DNA from: Balneola sp.
Lineage (GTDB): Bacteria; Bacteroidota; Rhodothermia; Balneolales; Balneolaceae
Direction: 5' to 3'
DNA length: 15,291 bases
Assembly: GCA_002730655.1 (NCBI GenBank)
Contig: PCAT01000056.1
Coordinates: forward strand, 1 to 15,291
The notes beneath the pieces are model-generated. The model was not told the DNA's origin and made no database searches. It worked only from the letters and a program-made list of their open reading frames with translations. This document shows, in pieces, positions 8,506 through 15,291 of the stretch. The position numbers and the translations under genes are program-made. Each line of letters opens with the position of its first letter. Positions within the stretch are counted from its first letter, which is position 1.

Positions 8506-9384
8506 ATGCATAATCAACATATAAACTCAATAGCTATTATAGGGGCTGGTACGATGGGAAATGGAATTGCGCATGTTTGTGCATTGTCTGGTTTTCCTGT
8601 AAGATTAATGGATAGAAGTATAGAACAGCTAAAAATAGCACGTCAAATGATTGAAAAAAATTTAAAACGGATGGCTCAAAAACAGAGGATTACACCAGAT
8701 CAGGTACATTCTACTTTAGCTCGTATTCAAAGCTATACAGATATTAAGCAAGCGATAGTAGATGTAGATATAATAGTGGAAGTAGTACCAGAGCAGATTT
8801 CAGTAAAGAAAGCGGTATGGAATGAAATAGAACAGGAAATTGACCCTAAACGACTGAAACAAACAATATTTGCTACCAATACCTCCTCGATATCGATTTC
8901 CGCATTAGCACAAGAGTTGATATTCCCTGAAAATATGATCGGAATGCATTTCTTTAATCCAGTTCCAGTAATGAGTTTGGTTGAAATAATACTTGGGGAA
9001 AAAACTAGTGAGAAGACCTTTAAAACAGTAGAACGCCTTACTTCAAATCTTGGTAAAACTCCTATACGAGTACATGATTTTCCTGGGTTTGTGAGTAATC
9101 GTATTCTTATGCCTATGATTAATGAAGCTATTTATGCACTGTATGAGGGTGTCGCTGAAAAAGAAGCTATAGATCAAGTAATGACCTTGGGTATGGCTCA
9201 TCCAATGGGACCTTTGCGACTGGCAGATTTTATAGGATTAGATGTGTGTCTAAATATCATGAAGGTATTACATAAGGGCTTTCAAGACGATAAATACAGC
9301 CCCTGTCCACTACTGATAGAAATGGTAGATGAAGGGCATTTAGGAAATAAAACTGGGCATGGGTTTTATACGTACACTGTCTGA
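8506..9384 (+). CDS. 3-hydroxybutyryl-CoA dehydrogenase (3-hydroxyacyl-CoA dehydrogenase family)
   Basis: A 292-residue protein of normal family length. The N-terminal Rossmann fold has GAGTMG (13-18) for NAD(P) binding, with acidic D36 at the end of the second strand favouring NAD. The catalytic set is complete: S127, H148 (in GMHFFNPVP), E160 and N198, with spacing that matches the human enzyme (Ser137, His158, Glu170, Asn208). It oxidises or reduces the 3-hydroxy/3-oxo group of short-chain acyl-CoA in the cytoplasm, for fatty-acid or amino-acid degradation or butanoate metabolism. It stands alone, divergent from the acylase operon across a 200-bp intergenic region, with no thiolase or enoyl-CoA hydratase beside it. 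A weak GGTGAAG precedes the ATG. PaaH-type members of phenylacetate degradation are similar, so the pathway is uncertain. Confidence 0.93.
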   Translation: MHNQHINSIAIIGAGTMGNGIAHVCALSGFPVRLMDRSIEQLKIARQMIEKNLKRMAQKQRITPDQVHSTLARIQSYTDIKQAIVDVDIIVEVVPEQISVKKAVWNEIEQEIDPKRLKQTIFATNTSSISISALAQELIFPENMIGMHFFNPVPVMSLVEIILGEKTSEKTFKTVERLTSNLGKTPIRVHDFPGFVSNRILMPMINEAIYALYEGVAEKEAIDQVMTLGMAHPMGPLRLADFIGLDVCLNIMKVLHKGFQDDKYSPCPLLIEMVDEGHLGNKTGHGFYTYTV

Positions 9385-9444
9385 AAGTATTGCAATGAAA
9401 TAAGTTAAGGCAATGATGAGGCAATTCACGCACAAAAAAACCTA

Positions 9445-9463
9445 TTTTTTTTTTTTTTTTTTT
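9445..9463. repeat. 19-nt homopolymeric T tract
   Basis: Nineteen uninterrupted T residues, preceded by AAAAAAA and CCTA. Such a run may act as a terminator tail for the dehydrogenase transcript, as a curved or stiff DNA element, or as a slippage site. Its exact length is also the kind of thing sequencing or assembly gets wrong. Confidence 0.9.
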
Positions 9464-9618
9464 GATATTTACTCGCAATAAAGTGGTAATGACTGATTAA
9501 TTGAGTTTAAATAACATGATTGAAAAGTTGTAACTCTTTGTGCAACATGTTTTTGTGAGAATAAATAATTGAACTAGTAATGGAAGCGCTTTTATCATTA
9601 AAACCACAACTTATTTGT

Positions 9619-9652
9619 TTGGTTGGGAACTAATCAAGAATTAGTATTAGTT
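9619..9652 (+). promoter_or_regulatory. candidate rhodopsin promoter with operator-like repeats
   Basis: TTGGTT (9619-9624), 17 nt, then TAGTAT (9642-9647) fits a sigma70-like promoter that would start transcription near 9654, about 34 nt before the ATG. The spacer and -10 region hold an inverted repeat, ACTAAT (9629-9634) with ATTAGT (9640-9645), plus a third copy ATTAGTT (9646-9652). A Bacteroidota-like TATATTTA (9652-9659) is an alternative -7 element, but no TTG lies at the right distance. Confidence 0.35.
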
Positions 9653-9678
9653 ATATTTAAGTAAATCTTTAACTAAAC

Positions 9679-9682
9679 GGAG
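9679..9682 (+). promoter_or_regulatory. strong ribosome binding site of the rhodopsin gene
   Basis: GGAG within AAACGGAG lies 5 nt before the ATG at 9688. The Hc1-like gene has the same ACGGAG-N5-ATG arrangement, whereas several other genes here have no recognisable site. Confidence 0.7.
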
Positions 9683-9687
9683 AATTA

Positions 9688-10455
9688 ATGGAATTAAGTA
9701 CATTAAGTATGGAGCAATACTCCCTTGTCTACAATATGTTATCATTTTGTATAGCATCTATGGTCTTCTCTGGACTATTTTTTATAATAGCCAAGGACAG
9801 AGTAGCTCCCCAGTATAGAATGTCTGTCATTCTTTCAACAATGGTTGTTGGAATTGCTGGTTATCACTATTTTCGCATTTTTGGATCGTGGGAAGCAGCT
9901 TTTGTTTTAGAAGGCGGTGCTTATGTGGCTTCTGGAACTCCTTTCAATGATGCTTACCGCTACATGGATTGGCTTCTTACAGTACCTCTACTTGTTGTAG
10001 AATTATTACTGCTTTGCAGTGTTGCTGCTGAGAAAAAAGAAGGTCTAATTTTTAACACAGTTGTAGCAACAGTATTAATGCTAATATTCGGATATCTTGG
10101 TGAAACTAGTGGTGGCACATCACTTTCTGATTCAAGAGGTATTTATGGCTTCCTAAGTACTATTCCATTCGTATACATAGTTTGGGTACTTTGGAATGAA
10201 GTAACTGTTGCAATGGCGGATAAAGAAGGACATCTAAAAGTACTCTACAGAAATATTAGATTATTACTAATCTTTACATGGGGTTACTATCCAATAGTCT
10301 ACATGGCACCATTTATAATGGATCCAGGTTCAGCTCTTGTCAATGTGCAAGTTGGATACACTATTGCCGACGTAGCTGCTAAGGCAGGATACGGATGTTT
10401 GATTTATGCAATTGCTAGAGCTAAATCAGACGCGGACGGATTTGCAGTAGCTTAA
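9688..10455 (+). CDS. xanthorhodopsin-like, green-type light-driven proton pump (proteorhodopsin family)
   Basis: A 255-residue, seven-helix type I rhodopsin of the inner membrane. Helix C reads RYMDWLLTVPLLVVE: D94 is the proton acceptor, T98 completes the triad and E105 is the donor (DTE, an outward H+ pump). Leu102 occupies the colour-tuning position (L105 of green proteorhodopsin). H60 matches the His that partners the acceptor. K232 in helix G binds retinal. Counting from D94/E105 to xanthorhodopsin D96/E107, G154 aligns with xanthorhodopsin G156, the small residue that lets a carotenoid antenna contact retinal; the surrounding GFLSTIPF also looks xanthorhodopsin-like. The NDQ and NTQ motifs of Na+ and Cl- pumps are absent. 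The start is fixed by GGAG 5 nt upstream, and a strong terminator follows. The retinal-forming gene blh lies convergently just downstream. Function is secure; antenna binding is inferred. Confidence 0.96.
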   Translation: MELSTLSMEQYSLVYNMLSFCIASMVFSGLFFIIAKDRVAPQYRMSVILSTMVVGIAGYHYFRIFGSWEAAFVLEGGAYVASGTPFNDAYRYMDWLLTVPLLVVELLLLCSVAAEKKEGLIFNTVVATVLMLIFGYLGETSGGTSLSDSRGIYGFLSTIPFVYIVWVLWNEVTVAMADKEGHLKVLYRNIRLLLIFTWGYYPIVYMAPFIMDPGSALVNVQVGYTIADVAAKAGYGCLIYAIARAKSDADGFAVA

Positions 10456-10480
10456 TCGTTAATACGTTTAAGTTTGCAGT

Positions 10481-10508
10481 AAAAGCCACATTATTGAATG
10501 TGGCTTTT
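10481..10508 (+). terminator. strong intrinsic terminator between rhodopsin and blh
   Basis: A 12-bp perfect stem (arms 10481-10492 and 10497-10508, core AGCCACATT/AATGTGGCT) with an ATTG loop is followed by a run of T residues reaching 10514. It ends the rhodopsin transcript. On the opposite strand only TTTTAC follows, so it may also weakly terminate blh, which ends at 10532. Confidence 0.9.
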
Positions 10509-10531
10509 TTTTTTACCCTTTTTTTAAAACT

Positions 10532-11488
10532 CTATTCACTAATTTTAGTTTTGTCAAAGGCGCGATACATTTGTTCAACCACAAGCATATGGGGTAAGGT
10601 AATAACACTTATTAAAGTAAATAAAACAGCTACCAGTAAAGCTTCGTCGCCAAATGCCTCGACCAAGAAATAAATTAGTATAAGCCCTATATATGATATT
10701 ACCGAGAATATAGCGGTTTCTTTATAGAACCATCCAAAACCAACTTGTTCATTTTTACTACTTAAAAAATCTAACATGGTTTTTGTGTGATTATATCCAT
10801 GCCATAATCCAAAATATAAAGCAAAAGCAAAAATAGGATCAACCATTGAAAACAAAGCAGGAACCACTAAAGCATCTAAGCTTAGCCAACTTTTTAAGGG
10901 TACTTTTTTAGAGATAAAGCTTCCCAATAAATAAATACAGGGATACATTAAAGCAAAAAATAATCGTAAGTCTTCTATAGTGACAAAGTTATAGACTATA
11001 GATATAAGCGATACACCAGTGACCGATTCTACAATCCGAGAAGTATAAAAAGGATCGCTTCCGAAAAGAATGAGTCCAGCTATACTTAATCCTCTCGCTA
11101 AAATAAATAACTGCTTTATCAAACCATTTAATGGTAAACGTTCAGTATCGGATTGTCCAAAATGATATAAAGTGAACAACATGAATAATAAAAACCCTAC
11201 AAAGGGTTGGACATACCAGAGCCAAGCGTAAACAGCAACTACTAAAAGGTATCCTGCATAAAATACTATCTGAGTTTTCACAGTTTCTTCTTTATGCAGT
11301 GCTTTAAAATAGATTTTGTGGTCTAATGCACCGTGAGGCATGCCTATAATCAGGATTGAGGCAGCTAATGCATAGTAACGAATAGCTTCAAACCATTGGT
11401 TAAAAAAAAAATTTAGCCCAATAATTGCTAGGCCAACAAATACTTGTAATTGAATAATTTCGTTGTTGGTTTTAGCATGTATAGCCAT
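10532..11488 (-). CDS. blh: Brp/Blh family beta-carotene 15,15'-dioxygenase (retinal synthesis)
   Basis: A 318-residue polytopic membrane protein that splits beta-carotene with O2 into two retinal molecules, the chromophore of the neighbouring rhodopsin. The conserved histidines are visible: H52 and H57 in GMPHGALDH, H109 in YHFGQSD, H230 and H234 in GLWHGYNHTK, and H300 in TLPHM. The spacing of H52/H109 (57 residues) and of H230/H234 (4 residues) matches the iron ligands H21, H78, H188 and H192 described for a marine Blh. About eight to ten hydrophobic helices span the rest. It is transcribed convergently towards the rhodopsin gene, unlike the common co-directional pair, and therefore needs its own promoter. 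No carotenoid synthesis genes (crtE/B/I/Y) are in the window, so beta-carotene must come from genes elsewhere. Confidence 0.95.
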   Translation of the reverse strand: MAIHAKTNNEIIQLQVFVGLAIIGLNFFFNQWFEAIRYYALAASILIIGMPHGALDHKIYFKALHKEETVKTQIVFYAGYLLVVAVYAWLWYVQPFVGFLLFMLFTLYHFGQSDTERLPLNGLIKQLFILARGLSIAGLILFGSDPFYTSRIVESVTGVSLISIVYNFVTIEDLRLFFALMYPCIYLLGSFISKKVPLKSWLSLDALVVPALFSMVDPIFAFALYFGLWHGYNHTKTMLDFLSSKNEQVGFGWFYKETAIFSVISYIGLILIYFLVEAFGDEALLVAVLFTLISVITLPHMLVVEQMYRAFDKTKISE

Positions 11489-11519
11489 AATAAAGTCTTT
11501 GTTATAATGATAAGGGTTA

Positions 11520-11547
11520 ATATTACTAATCGGTTGTTTAAAACCAA
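11520..11547 (-). promoter_or_regulatory. candidate blh promoter
   Basis: On the minus strand TTGGTT (11547-11542), 16 nt, then TAATAT (11525-11520) would start transcription about 25 nt before the blh ATG. ATTAGTAAT (11530-11522) overlaps the -10 region. The same TTGGTT and ATTAGTA words occur in the rhodopsin promoter. Confidence 0.35.
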
Positions 11548-11636
11548 GTTAGCAAAAGAAATTTGGGTAATAGAATTCTTGAATAGGCTGGTCGAATCTT
11601 TCTATGCTAACATATTTTATGGATTTTGATATTAGC

Positions 11637-12593
11637 TTACTTAAAATGCATTATGGTACAACCATTCATATTTTTCCGATTTAGCACCTTTTTTTCAATC
11701 GCATTTAGCTTAGAATTGATCGGAATAGTTTGTTTATCCAACAGCTCAGGTAAACCAGCCCATTCATGTACCAGGACAAATCCATTGTTACATCCTATGG
11801 AGATGATGTGCTCTTTTGTTAAGTTAGTTTGTAATTGTTCTCCTGTTATTTGTACACCAAGCTCAAAAAAGAAACGTTGTTTGCTACTTAATAAGCTACG
11901 ATCAAAATGGGTGCTTATCCACTCATTTTCTGGATGAAGACGCTTTATTTGTGATAGTAAAGACTGTAGATTTTTTCTGGGAATGTAATCGATAAATCCT
12001 TCCGTAATAAATAAACAAGCTTCACTAGAATTAAACGCAGAATCTAGCGTTAAGGACTGCTCTAGAGAATCGTTCATTGCATCAAAATCAATTAAATGTA
12101 CCTTTTGGTTTAGTGTTGGCAAAAGTTTCATTTTATAGCTAATCATCGGTTCAATGTCTAATTCAAAGCTGGTACACTTATCTGAAAAAAGCCACCCTAA
12201 ATGATCAAGACCACTCCCCAAGATTACCAATTGTTTGATAGTAGCATGTGCATTCATTAAACGAGCATGAATGGCCCTTTGTAAAGCTAATTTTCTAAAA
12301 ATTATATGATGTAAATCACCTTTCAGTAGCCAATCATCAAGTTGTAACATGTATGAAATCCACGCGGCATTCCAATGATTTTTGAGGCTTTTTCCATCTT
12401 GTACACCACCTATCTTAACCTTTTCAGTGATCTCATCTGAGTTCATTAAGCGGCCAAAACGACTTAAATTCCGTTCAGTTTGATCATAGTAAGCGTGAAG
12501 CTTGGTAGGGAAGAGTGGAGCAATTTCCGGATATTTTCTTAGGGTATTAAATTTTGAATAAACATTGAAGGCTGTTTTAGATGCAATAAACAT
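11637..12593 (-). CDS. class I SAM-dependent methyltransferase, leucine carboxyl methyltransferase-like family
   Basis: The 318-residue protein has the pattern of the LCMT/PF04072-type S-adenosylmethionine methyltransferases. Motif I is VILGSGLDHLGWLF (about 123-136), followed by the acidic strand end FELD (143-146). A DFDAM stretch (about 169-173) could contact the SAM adenine, and LFITEGFIDYIP (194-205) matches the family's conserved EGxxxY motif, with E198. The N-terminal region with several aromatic and basic residues (about 65-115) corresponds to the helical cap common in this family. Members methylate carboxyl or hydroxyl groups of proteins, polyketides or small molecules, so the substrate cannot be assigned. 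It sits 148 bp upstream of blh on the same strand, but a candidate promoter in between argues against simple co-transcription. The ATG at 12593 has a GAGGA about 13 nt upstream, which is far for a ribosome site. Confidence 0.75.
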   Translation of the reverse strand: MFIASKTAFNVYSKFNTLRKYPEIAPLFPTKLHAYYDQTERNLSRFGRLMNSDEITEKVKIGGVQDGKSLKNHWNAAWISYMLQLDDWLLKGDLHHIIFRKLALQRAIHARLMNAHATIKQLVILGSGLDHLGWLFSDKCTSFELDIEPMISYKMKLLPTLNQKVHLIDFDAMNDSLEQSLTLDSAFNSSEACLFITEGFIDYIPRKNLQSLLSQIKRLHPENEWISTHFDRSLLSSKQRFFFELGVQITGEQLQTNLTKEHIISIGCNNGFVLVHEWAGLPELLDKQTIPINSKLNAIEKKVLNRKNMNGCTIMHFK

Positions 12594-12636
12594 AACTGTG
12601 ATAATTCCTCAATCCTCATGATAACTTAATCTAATT

Positions 12637-12662
12637 AAATGTGTAATCTTCATTACACATTT
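12637..12662. repeat. 11-bp palindrome between the RluA gene and the methyltransferase gene
   Basis: Perfect inverted repeat AAATGTGTAAT (12637-12647) / ATTACACATTT (12652-12662) with a CTTC loop. On the minus strand no proper T run follows, and the stem is AT-rich, so it is a poor terminator. It lies 44-69 bp upstream of the methyltransferase start and could be an operator. Confidence 0.6.
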
Positions 12663-12676
12663 TGGCTAGTAGTGAT

Positions 12677-13414
12677 TTAGTAGTCAAATAAATTCCAAGG
12701 TTGTTGTGAAGGTATGTCTGCTTTGATATGTAATAACTCTTTTTTGACTGGGTGCTCGAAGACTAAGGCATACGACCTGAGTGCTAGTGATTTACCCGGG
12801 TTAGCATCCTCCTTCCCATATTTATAATCACCCAATATAGGAAAGCCCATTTTGCTAAGCTGAACACGAATTTGATGTGGTTTTCCAGTAATTAAATCTA
12901 CTTCAATGAGACTATAATGGGCACTTTGTTTTACGGTTGTGTAGCTTAGTACGGCAGGTTTTGCCCCTGATATTTTGGAGCTGTAGGCTTTGGTTGTATT
13001 AATTCTTAAATCTTTTTTAAGAAAGTGCTCATAAGTTGCTTTTGAAGGTGTTCGACCATGTACGATTGCCCAATAGGTTTTTTTTAACTGATGTTCTCGA
13101 ATGAGTTTGGAAATTCGTGATGCAGCCTTCGATGTTTTAGCGAGAACCATAAGTCCGCTCACAGGCCGATCTAGTCGGTGTGTTAAGCCTAAATAGACAT
13201 TCCCTGGTTTGTTATACTCTTTTTTTAAATATCGTTTGCATAAATCGGTTAAATCGACATGTTTGGTTTTATCGGCTTGCGATAATAACCCTGCAGGCTT
13301 GTCAATAACCAGCAAATGATTATCCTCATAAATAATTTCAATATTCGGATTGGTGCATGTCCATTTTTTACTAGTTGATTGATACCTTTCCATTGCAACT
13401 CGCTTAGATTTCAT
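12677..13414 (-). CDS. RluA-family RNA pseudouridine synthase
   Basis: A 245-residue cytoplasmic enzyme that isomerises uridine to pseudouridine in rRNA or tRNA. The catalytic motif HRLDRPVSGLMVLAKT gives nucleophile D82. KPAGLLSQ (39-46) is the upstream family motif, and GKPHQIRVQLSKMGFPILGDYKYG the downstream uracil-binding and basic loop. There is no N-terminal S4 domain and the length is close to RluA or TruC rather than RluC/RluD, so the RNA target is open. The HRLD motif has PVSG instead of the commoner TTSG, as in some TruC-like members. I keep the ATG at 13414; a second ATG seven codons in is possible. It begins 15 bp after the symporter stop and is probably co-transcribed with it, although the functions look unrelated. 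Confidence 0.92.
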   Translation of the reverse strand: MKSKRVAMERYQSTSKKWTCTNPNIEIIYEDNHLLVIDKPAGLLSQADKTKHVDLTDLCKRYLKKEYNKPGNVYLGLTHRLDRPVSGLMVLAKTSKAASRISKLIREHQLKKTYWAIVHGRTPSKATYEHFLKKDLRINTTKAYSSKISGAKPAVLSYTTVKQSAHYSLIEVDLITGKPHQIRVQLSKMGFPILGDYKYGKEDANPGKSLALRSYALVFEHPVKKELLHIKADIPSQQPWNLFDY

Positions 13415-13429
13415 AATATAAGGTATGAA

Positions 13430-14908
13430 TTAGGCATGCGTAAATTTTTCAACAATAGAAGCCTCAGTTTTTTGGGTAATAAGGCTTACCGTTATTAAAC
13501 TAAAAAGGTTAATAACGAGACCATAAATGCCTTCATGAATATCCCAAGGTTTTAATTCCGGCCAAAAAAGAAAAACCAGCGTAGCAATTATACCACTTAA
13601 TAGAGCCACAAGTGCACCAATTCGAGTGGCTGATGGCCAGTAAAACATCGCAAAGACTAAAGGAAAAAGTTGAGCTACACCACCATAAGCACCTAATAAT
13701 AAACTCACAATATCTGTGGAAGAGATAACCGCAAAATAATATGCAAGGACACTTATAAATAAAATACTCAGCTGTATCACTTTTCGTTCTACAATTCCTT
13801 GATTCAAACTATTCTTGAGTTGTGGAAGTTTGCGAAGACCATCCCTGACAAATACAGCCCCAGCAGCATGCAGTATTGCATCACCTGAACTCATAGAGGC
13901 GGCAAGAGTACCGGCGCAGACTAGGCCTACTAATACAACAGGTAAATCCATATTTTTGAGCACATGAGGTAAAATAGTATCCGATGGCGCTATCCCGGGA
14001 AAACTCAGTATAGCCGAAAAGCCGATGAATAATATGGGTAATAAGAATAGCTGAAATGTGGGGTATAATACTACGGTTAGTTTCATAGTTCGATCGTCTT
14101 TAGCAGCAAATGTTTTCATGAAAAAATGCGGCCACATTGAAAACCCAATAGCCGATATCAAAACTGCTGAGCTAAATCCGGCCCAGGACCAAGTACTTCC
14201 ATCACTTTGTAATCCTGGTGCTTGTAGCATATTTCCTAAACCCTCTTGTTGAATGGCTTCGAACATAGGTCCAATTCCACCATAAAGTTCCTTAGGTAGG
14301 TACAAACCTAAAAACCAAGCTATACTTAACATAAAAATACCCTGAAAGGTATTGGTCCAACCAACCCCCATAACACCACTAAAAAAAACATATAATAAAA
14401 CTACAACATAAGCCATTGCTGCGCCAAGCCAGTAGGGTATATGACCGTCACTAATGGTATTGAGCACCAATCCAGCGCCTTTCATTTGGAGAGTCAAATA
14501 AGGGATGAGTACTACTACTGTAAGTATGGCAAGAAGTATAGATAAAAAAGGACTTTGGTATCGCTCTGAGAGTAATTCAGCTTGTGTAAGATAGCCATAT
14601 TTAACACCCATTCTTCGTGCCCTTGGGCCGAAAAAATAGAGGGGTACCATTCCCAATGTTCCATAGGCAATTATATACAGAGCAGCAACACCTCTAGAGT
14701 AGGCCCACCCTGGTCCTCCAAGAAATGCAAAGGAAGAAAAGATAGAGGCTCCTAATACAAAATAAAGGAGTAATAAATTCATAGAGCGGTCACCCGCAAC
14801 GTAACCTTCAGAGCTCTTAGTTACCTTTAATCCTGGCAGAATCCCCATCACCAAACTAAGAAGCAGATAGCCCATGGAAATACCTACTATAATCCAAGTA
14901 TCATTCAT
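13430..14908 (-). CDS. sodium:solute symporter (SSS family)
   Basis: A 492-residue inner-membrane transporter with about 13 hydrophobic helices spread over residues 5-475, the usual SSS length. Family marks include the helix-1 region EGYVAGDRSMN (34-44), GWTNTFQGIFM (183-193) and the conserved ASMSSGDAILHAAGAVFVRD (337-356), which contains the Ser residues expected near the Na2 site. It takes up an organic solute with Na+; pantothenate, proline, sugar and carboxylate carriers all look alike at this level, so the solute is unknown. An AGGAG lies 9 nt before the ATG at 14908. Its start overlaps the stop of the upstream small gene (ATGA), the tight coupling usual for SSS/DUF3311 pairs. In a rhodopsin-bearing marine cell a Na+-driven importer could benefit from light-derived ion gradients, which is speculation. 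Confidence 0.92.
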   Translation of the reverse strand: MNDTWIIVGISMGYLLLSLVMGILPGLKVTKSSEGYVAGDRSMNLLLLYFVLGASIFSSFAFLGGPGWAYSRGVAALYIIAYGTLGMVPLYFFGPRARRMGVKYGYLTQAELLSERYQSPFLSILLAILTVVVLIPYLTLQMKGAGLVLNTISDGHIPYWLGAAMAYVVVLLYVFFSGVMGVGWTNTFQGIFMLSIAWFLGLYLPKELYGGIGPMFEAIQQEGLGNMLQAPGLQSDGSTWSWAGFSSAVLISAIGFSMWPHFFMKTFAAKDDRTMKLTVVLYPTFQLFLLPILFIGFSAILSFPGIAPSDTILPHVLKNMDLPVVLVGLVCAGTLAASMSSGDAILHAAGAVFVRDGLRKLPQLKNSLNQGIVERKVIQLSILFISVLAYYFAVISSTDIVSLLLGAYGGVAQLFPLVFAMFYWPSATRIGALVALLSGIIATLVFLFWPELKPWDIHEGIYGLVINLFSLITVSLITQKTEASIVEKFTHA

Positions 14909-15240
14909 GAGTCTTGACTCCTAGAGGTGGGCCTAAGATTTTGATGTTCATTTGGCAGGCTTTTTCTCAGGATCTTATAATCTGTACGTTCACTTTGCTG
15001 ATTCTCCCATATAAAAAAGGCCAAAAGCCCAGAAAAACTTAACAACAAACAGAGCAAAACCCAAGCAATTGAAAAAGGTATTCCAAATACTATAGGTTCA
15101 ATTGATCCAACTAAAGGATAGATAGGCCATATCAAAGAAAGTTGAATCAACATTAAAAATACAACAAACCACCGTATTACCGACTTTTTTTTCGGTTCTT
15201 TCACTGAATATACTAACCCGAGTTGCTTTTTTGAATTCAT
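14905..15240 (-). CDS. small DUF3311-like membrane protein, partner of the SSS symporter
   Basis: The 111-residue protein has a basic N-terminus (to about 22), two hydrophobic helices (about 24-44 and 53-78) joined by YPLVGSIEPIVFGIPF, and a charged C-terminal tail (about 80-111). The IEPIVFGIPF...AW pattern between two helices is typical of the DUF3311 family, nearly always encoded just before an SSS symporter; this gene overlaps the symporter start by 4 nt. It probably acts as a small subunit or assembly factor in the membrane, but no molecular function is established. The tail is longer than needed for the core family. The start at 15240 has no clear Shine-Dalgarno, and only 51 bp of leader remains before the window edge. 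Confidence 0.8.
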   Translation of the reverse strand: MNSKKQLGLVYSVKEPKKKSVIRWFVVFLMLIQLSLIWPIYPLVGSIEPIVFGIPFSIAWVLLCLLLSFSGLLAFFIWENQQSERTDYKILRKSLPNEHQNLRPTSRSQDS

Positions 15241-15291
15241 AATAAGCTATGTTGAGCCAAATTGTAGGCATTGATAATATGATTAGCTCGA

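Larger units (their letters stand above)
9385..9687. other. 303-bp intergenic region upstream of the rhodopsin gene
   Basis: It begins with the 3' end of the dehydrogenase transcript, then A7-CCTA-T19 (9434-9463), a possible A/T-only terminator hairpin, and about 220 bp of AT-rich DNA. The last 70 bp hold the candidate rhodopsin promoter. No conserved coding frame is visible. Confidence 0.6.

Noticed and set aside
9688..10455. Rhodopsin as a Na+ or Cl- pump
   Set aside because: Helix C has the D-T-E residues of proton pumps, not NDQ or NTQ.
11548..11611. Inverted repeat GTTAGCA / TGCTAAC upstream of blh
   Set aside because: Only 7 bp with a 50-nt spacer in AT-rich DNA; too weak to call an element.
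11626..11937. Plus-strand open frame over the methyltransferase C-terminus
   Set aside because: It lies antisense to a gene with clear family motifs and shows no recognisable protein features; a shadow frame. The same holds for the plus-strand frames at 3000, 5235, 7037 and 14058 and the minus-strand frames at 415 and 9257.
1..15291. CRISPR arrays, insertion sequences, prophage or tRNA genes
   Set aside because: No spaced direct repeats, transposase, integrase, phage-like proteins or cloverleaf sequences were seen on either strand.

Overview
The window is AT-rich bacterial DNA that looks like a marine, low-GC member of the Bacteroidota/Rhodothermota group; a Balneolales-type lineage is my best guess. 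The clues are a xanthorhodopsin-like proton-pump rhodopsin with a retinal-forming Blh enzyme, a small Hc1-type histone-like protein, a NagZ-type GH3 domain fused to a serine beta-lactamase-type domain, and many starts without a clear Shine-Dalgarno. This assignment is inference; there is no rRNA or other phylogenetic marker here.

Layout. Positions 1-2907 hold minus-strand genes: a 3'-truncated alpha/beta-hydrolase with a degenerate nucleophile elbow, a VanX-type D-Ala-D-Ala dipeptidase, the 58-residue Hc1 protein with its own terminator and a palindrome-covered promoter, and a two-domain cytidine deaminase. From 8305 down to 2026, three minus-strand genes form a probable operon: penicillin-acylase family Ntn-hydrolase, GH3/beta-lactamase fusion, and cytidine deaminase (69-bp gap, then a 1-nt gap). 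Divergent from it lies a 3-hydroxybutyryl-CoA dehydrogenase (8506-9384, plus strand). A 303-bp intergenic stretch with a 19-nt T run and a candidate promoter leads into the rhodopsin (9688-10455, plus). A strong terminator separates this from the convergent blh gene (minus). Further on, all minus strand: a carboxyl-methyltransferase-like enzyme, an RluA-family pseudouridine synthase, a sodium:solute symporter and its small DUF3311-like partner. The last three are tightly packed (ATGA overlap, then a 15-nt gap).

How the genes work together. Blh cleaves beta-carotene to retinal, the chromophore of the rhodopsin, so 9688-11488 is a compact phototrophy module. The rhodopsin carries the Asp/Thr/Glu proton-pump triad, the Leu of green-absorbing types, and a Gly at the antenna-carotenoid fenestration position of xanthorhodopsin. 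The dipeptidase, the GH3/beta-lactamase fusion and the acylase are envelope or periplasmic hydrolases consistent with cell-wall turnover or scavenging. The symporter module imports an unidentified solute with Na+.

The most unusual points are the cytidine deaminase, whose catalytic and broken domains are in the opposite order to E. coli Cdd, and the operator-like palindromes covering the promoter regions of the histone-like and rhodopsin genes.
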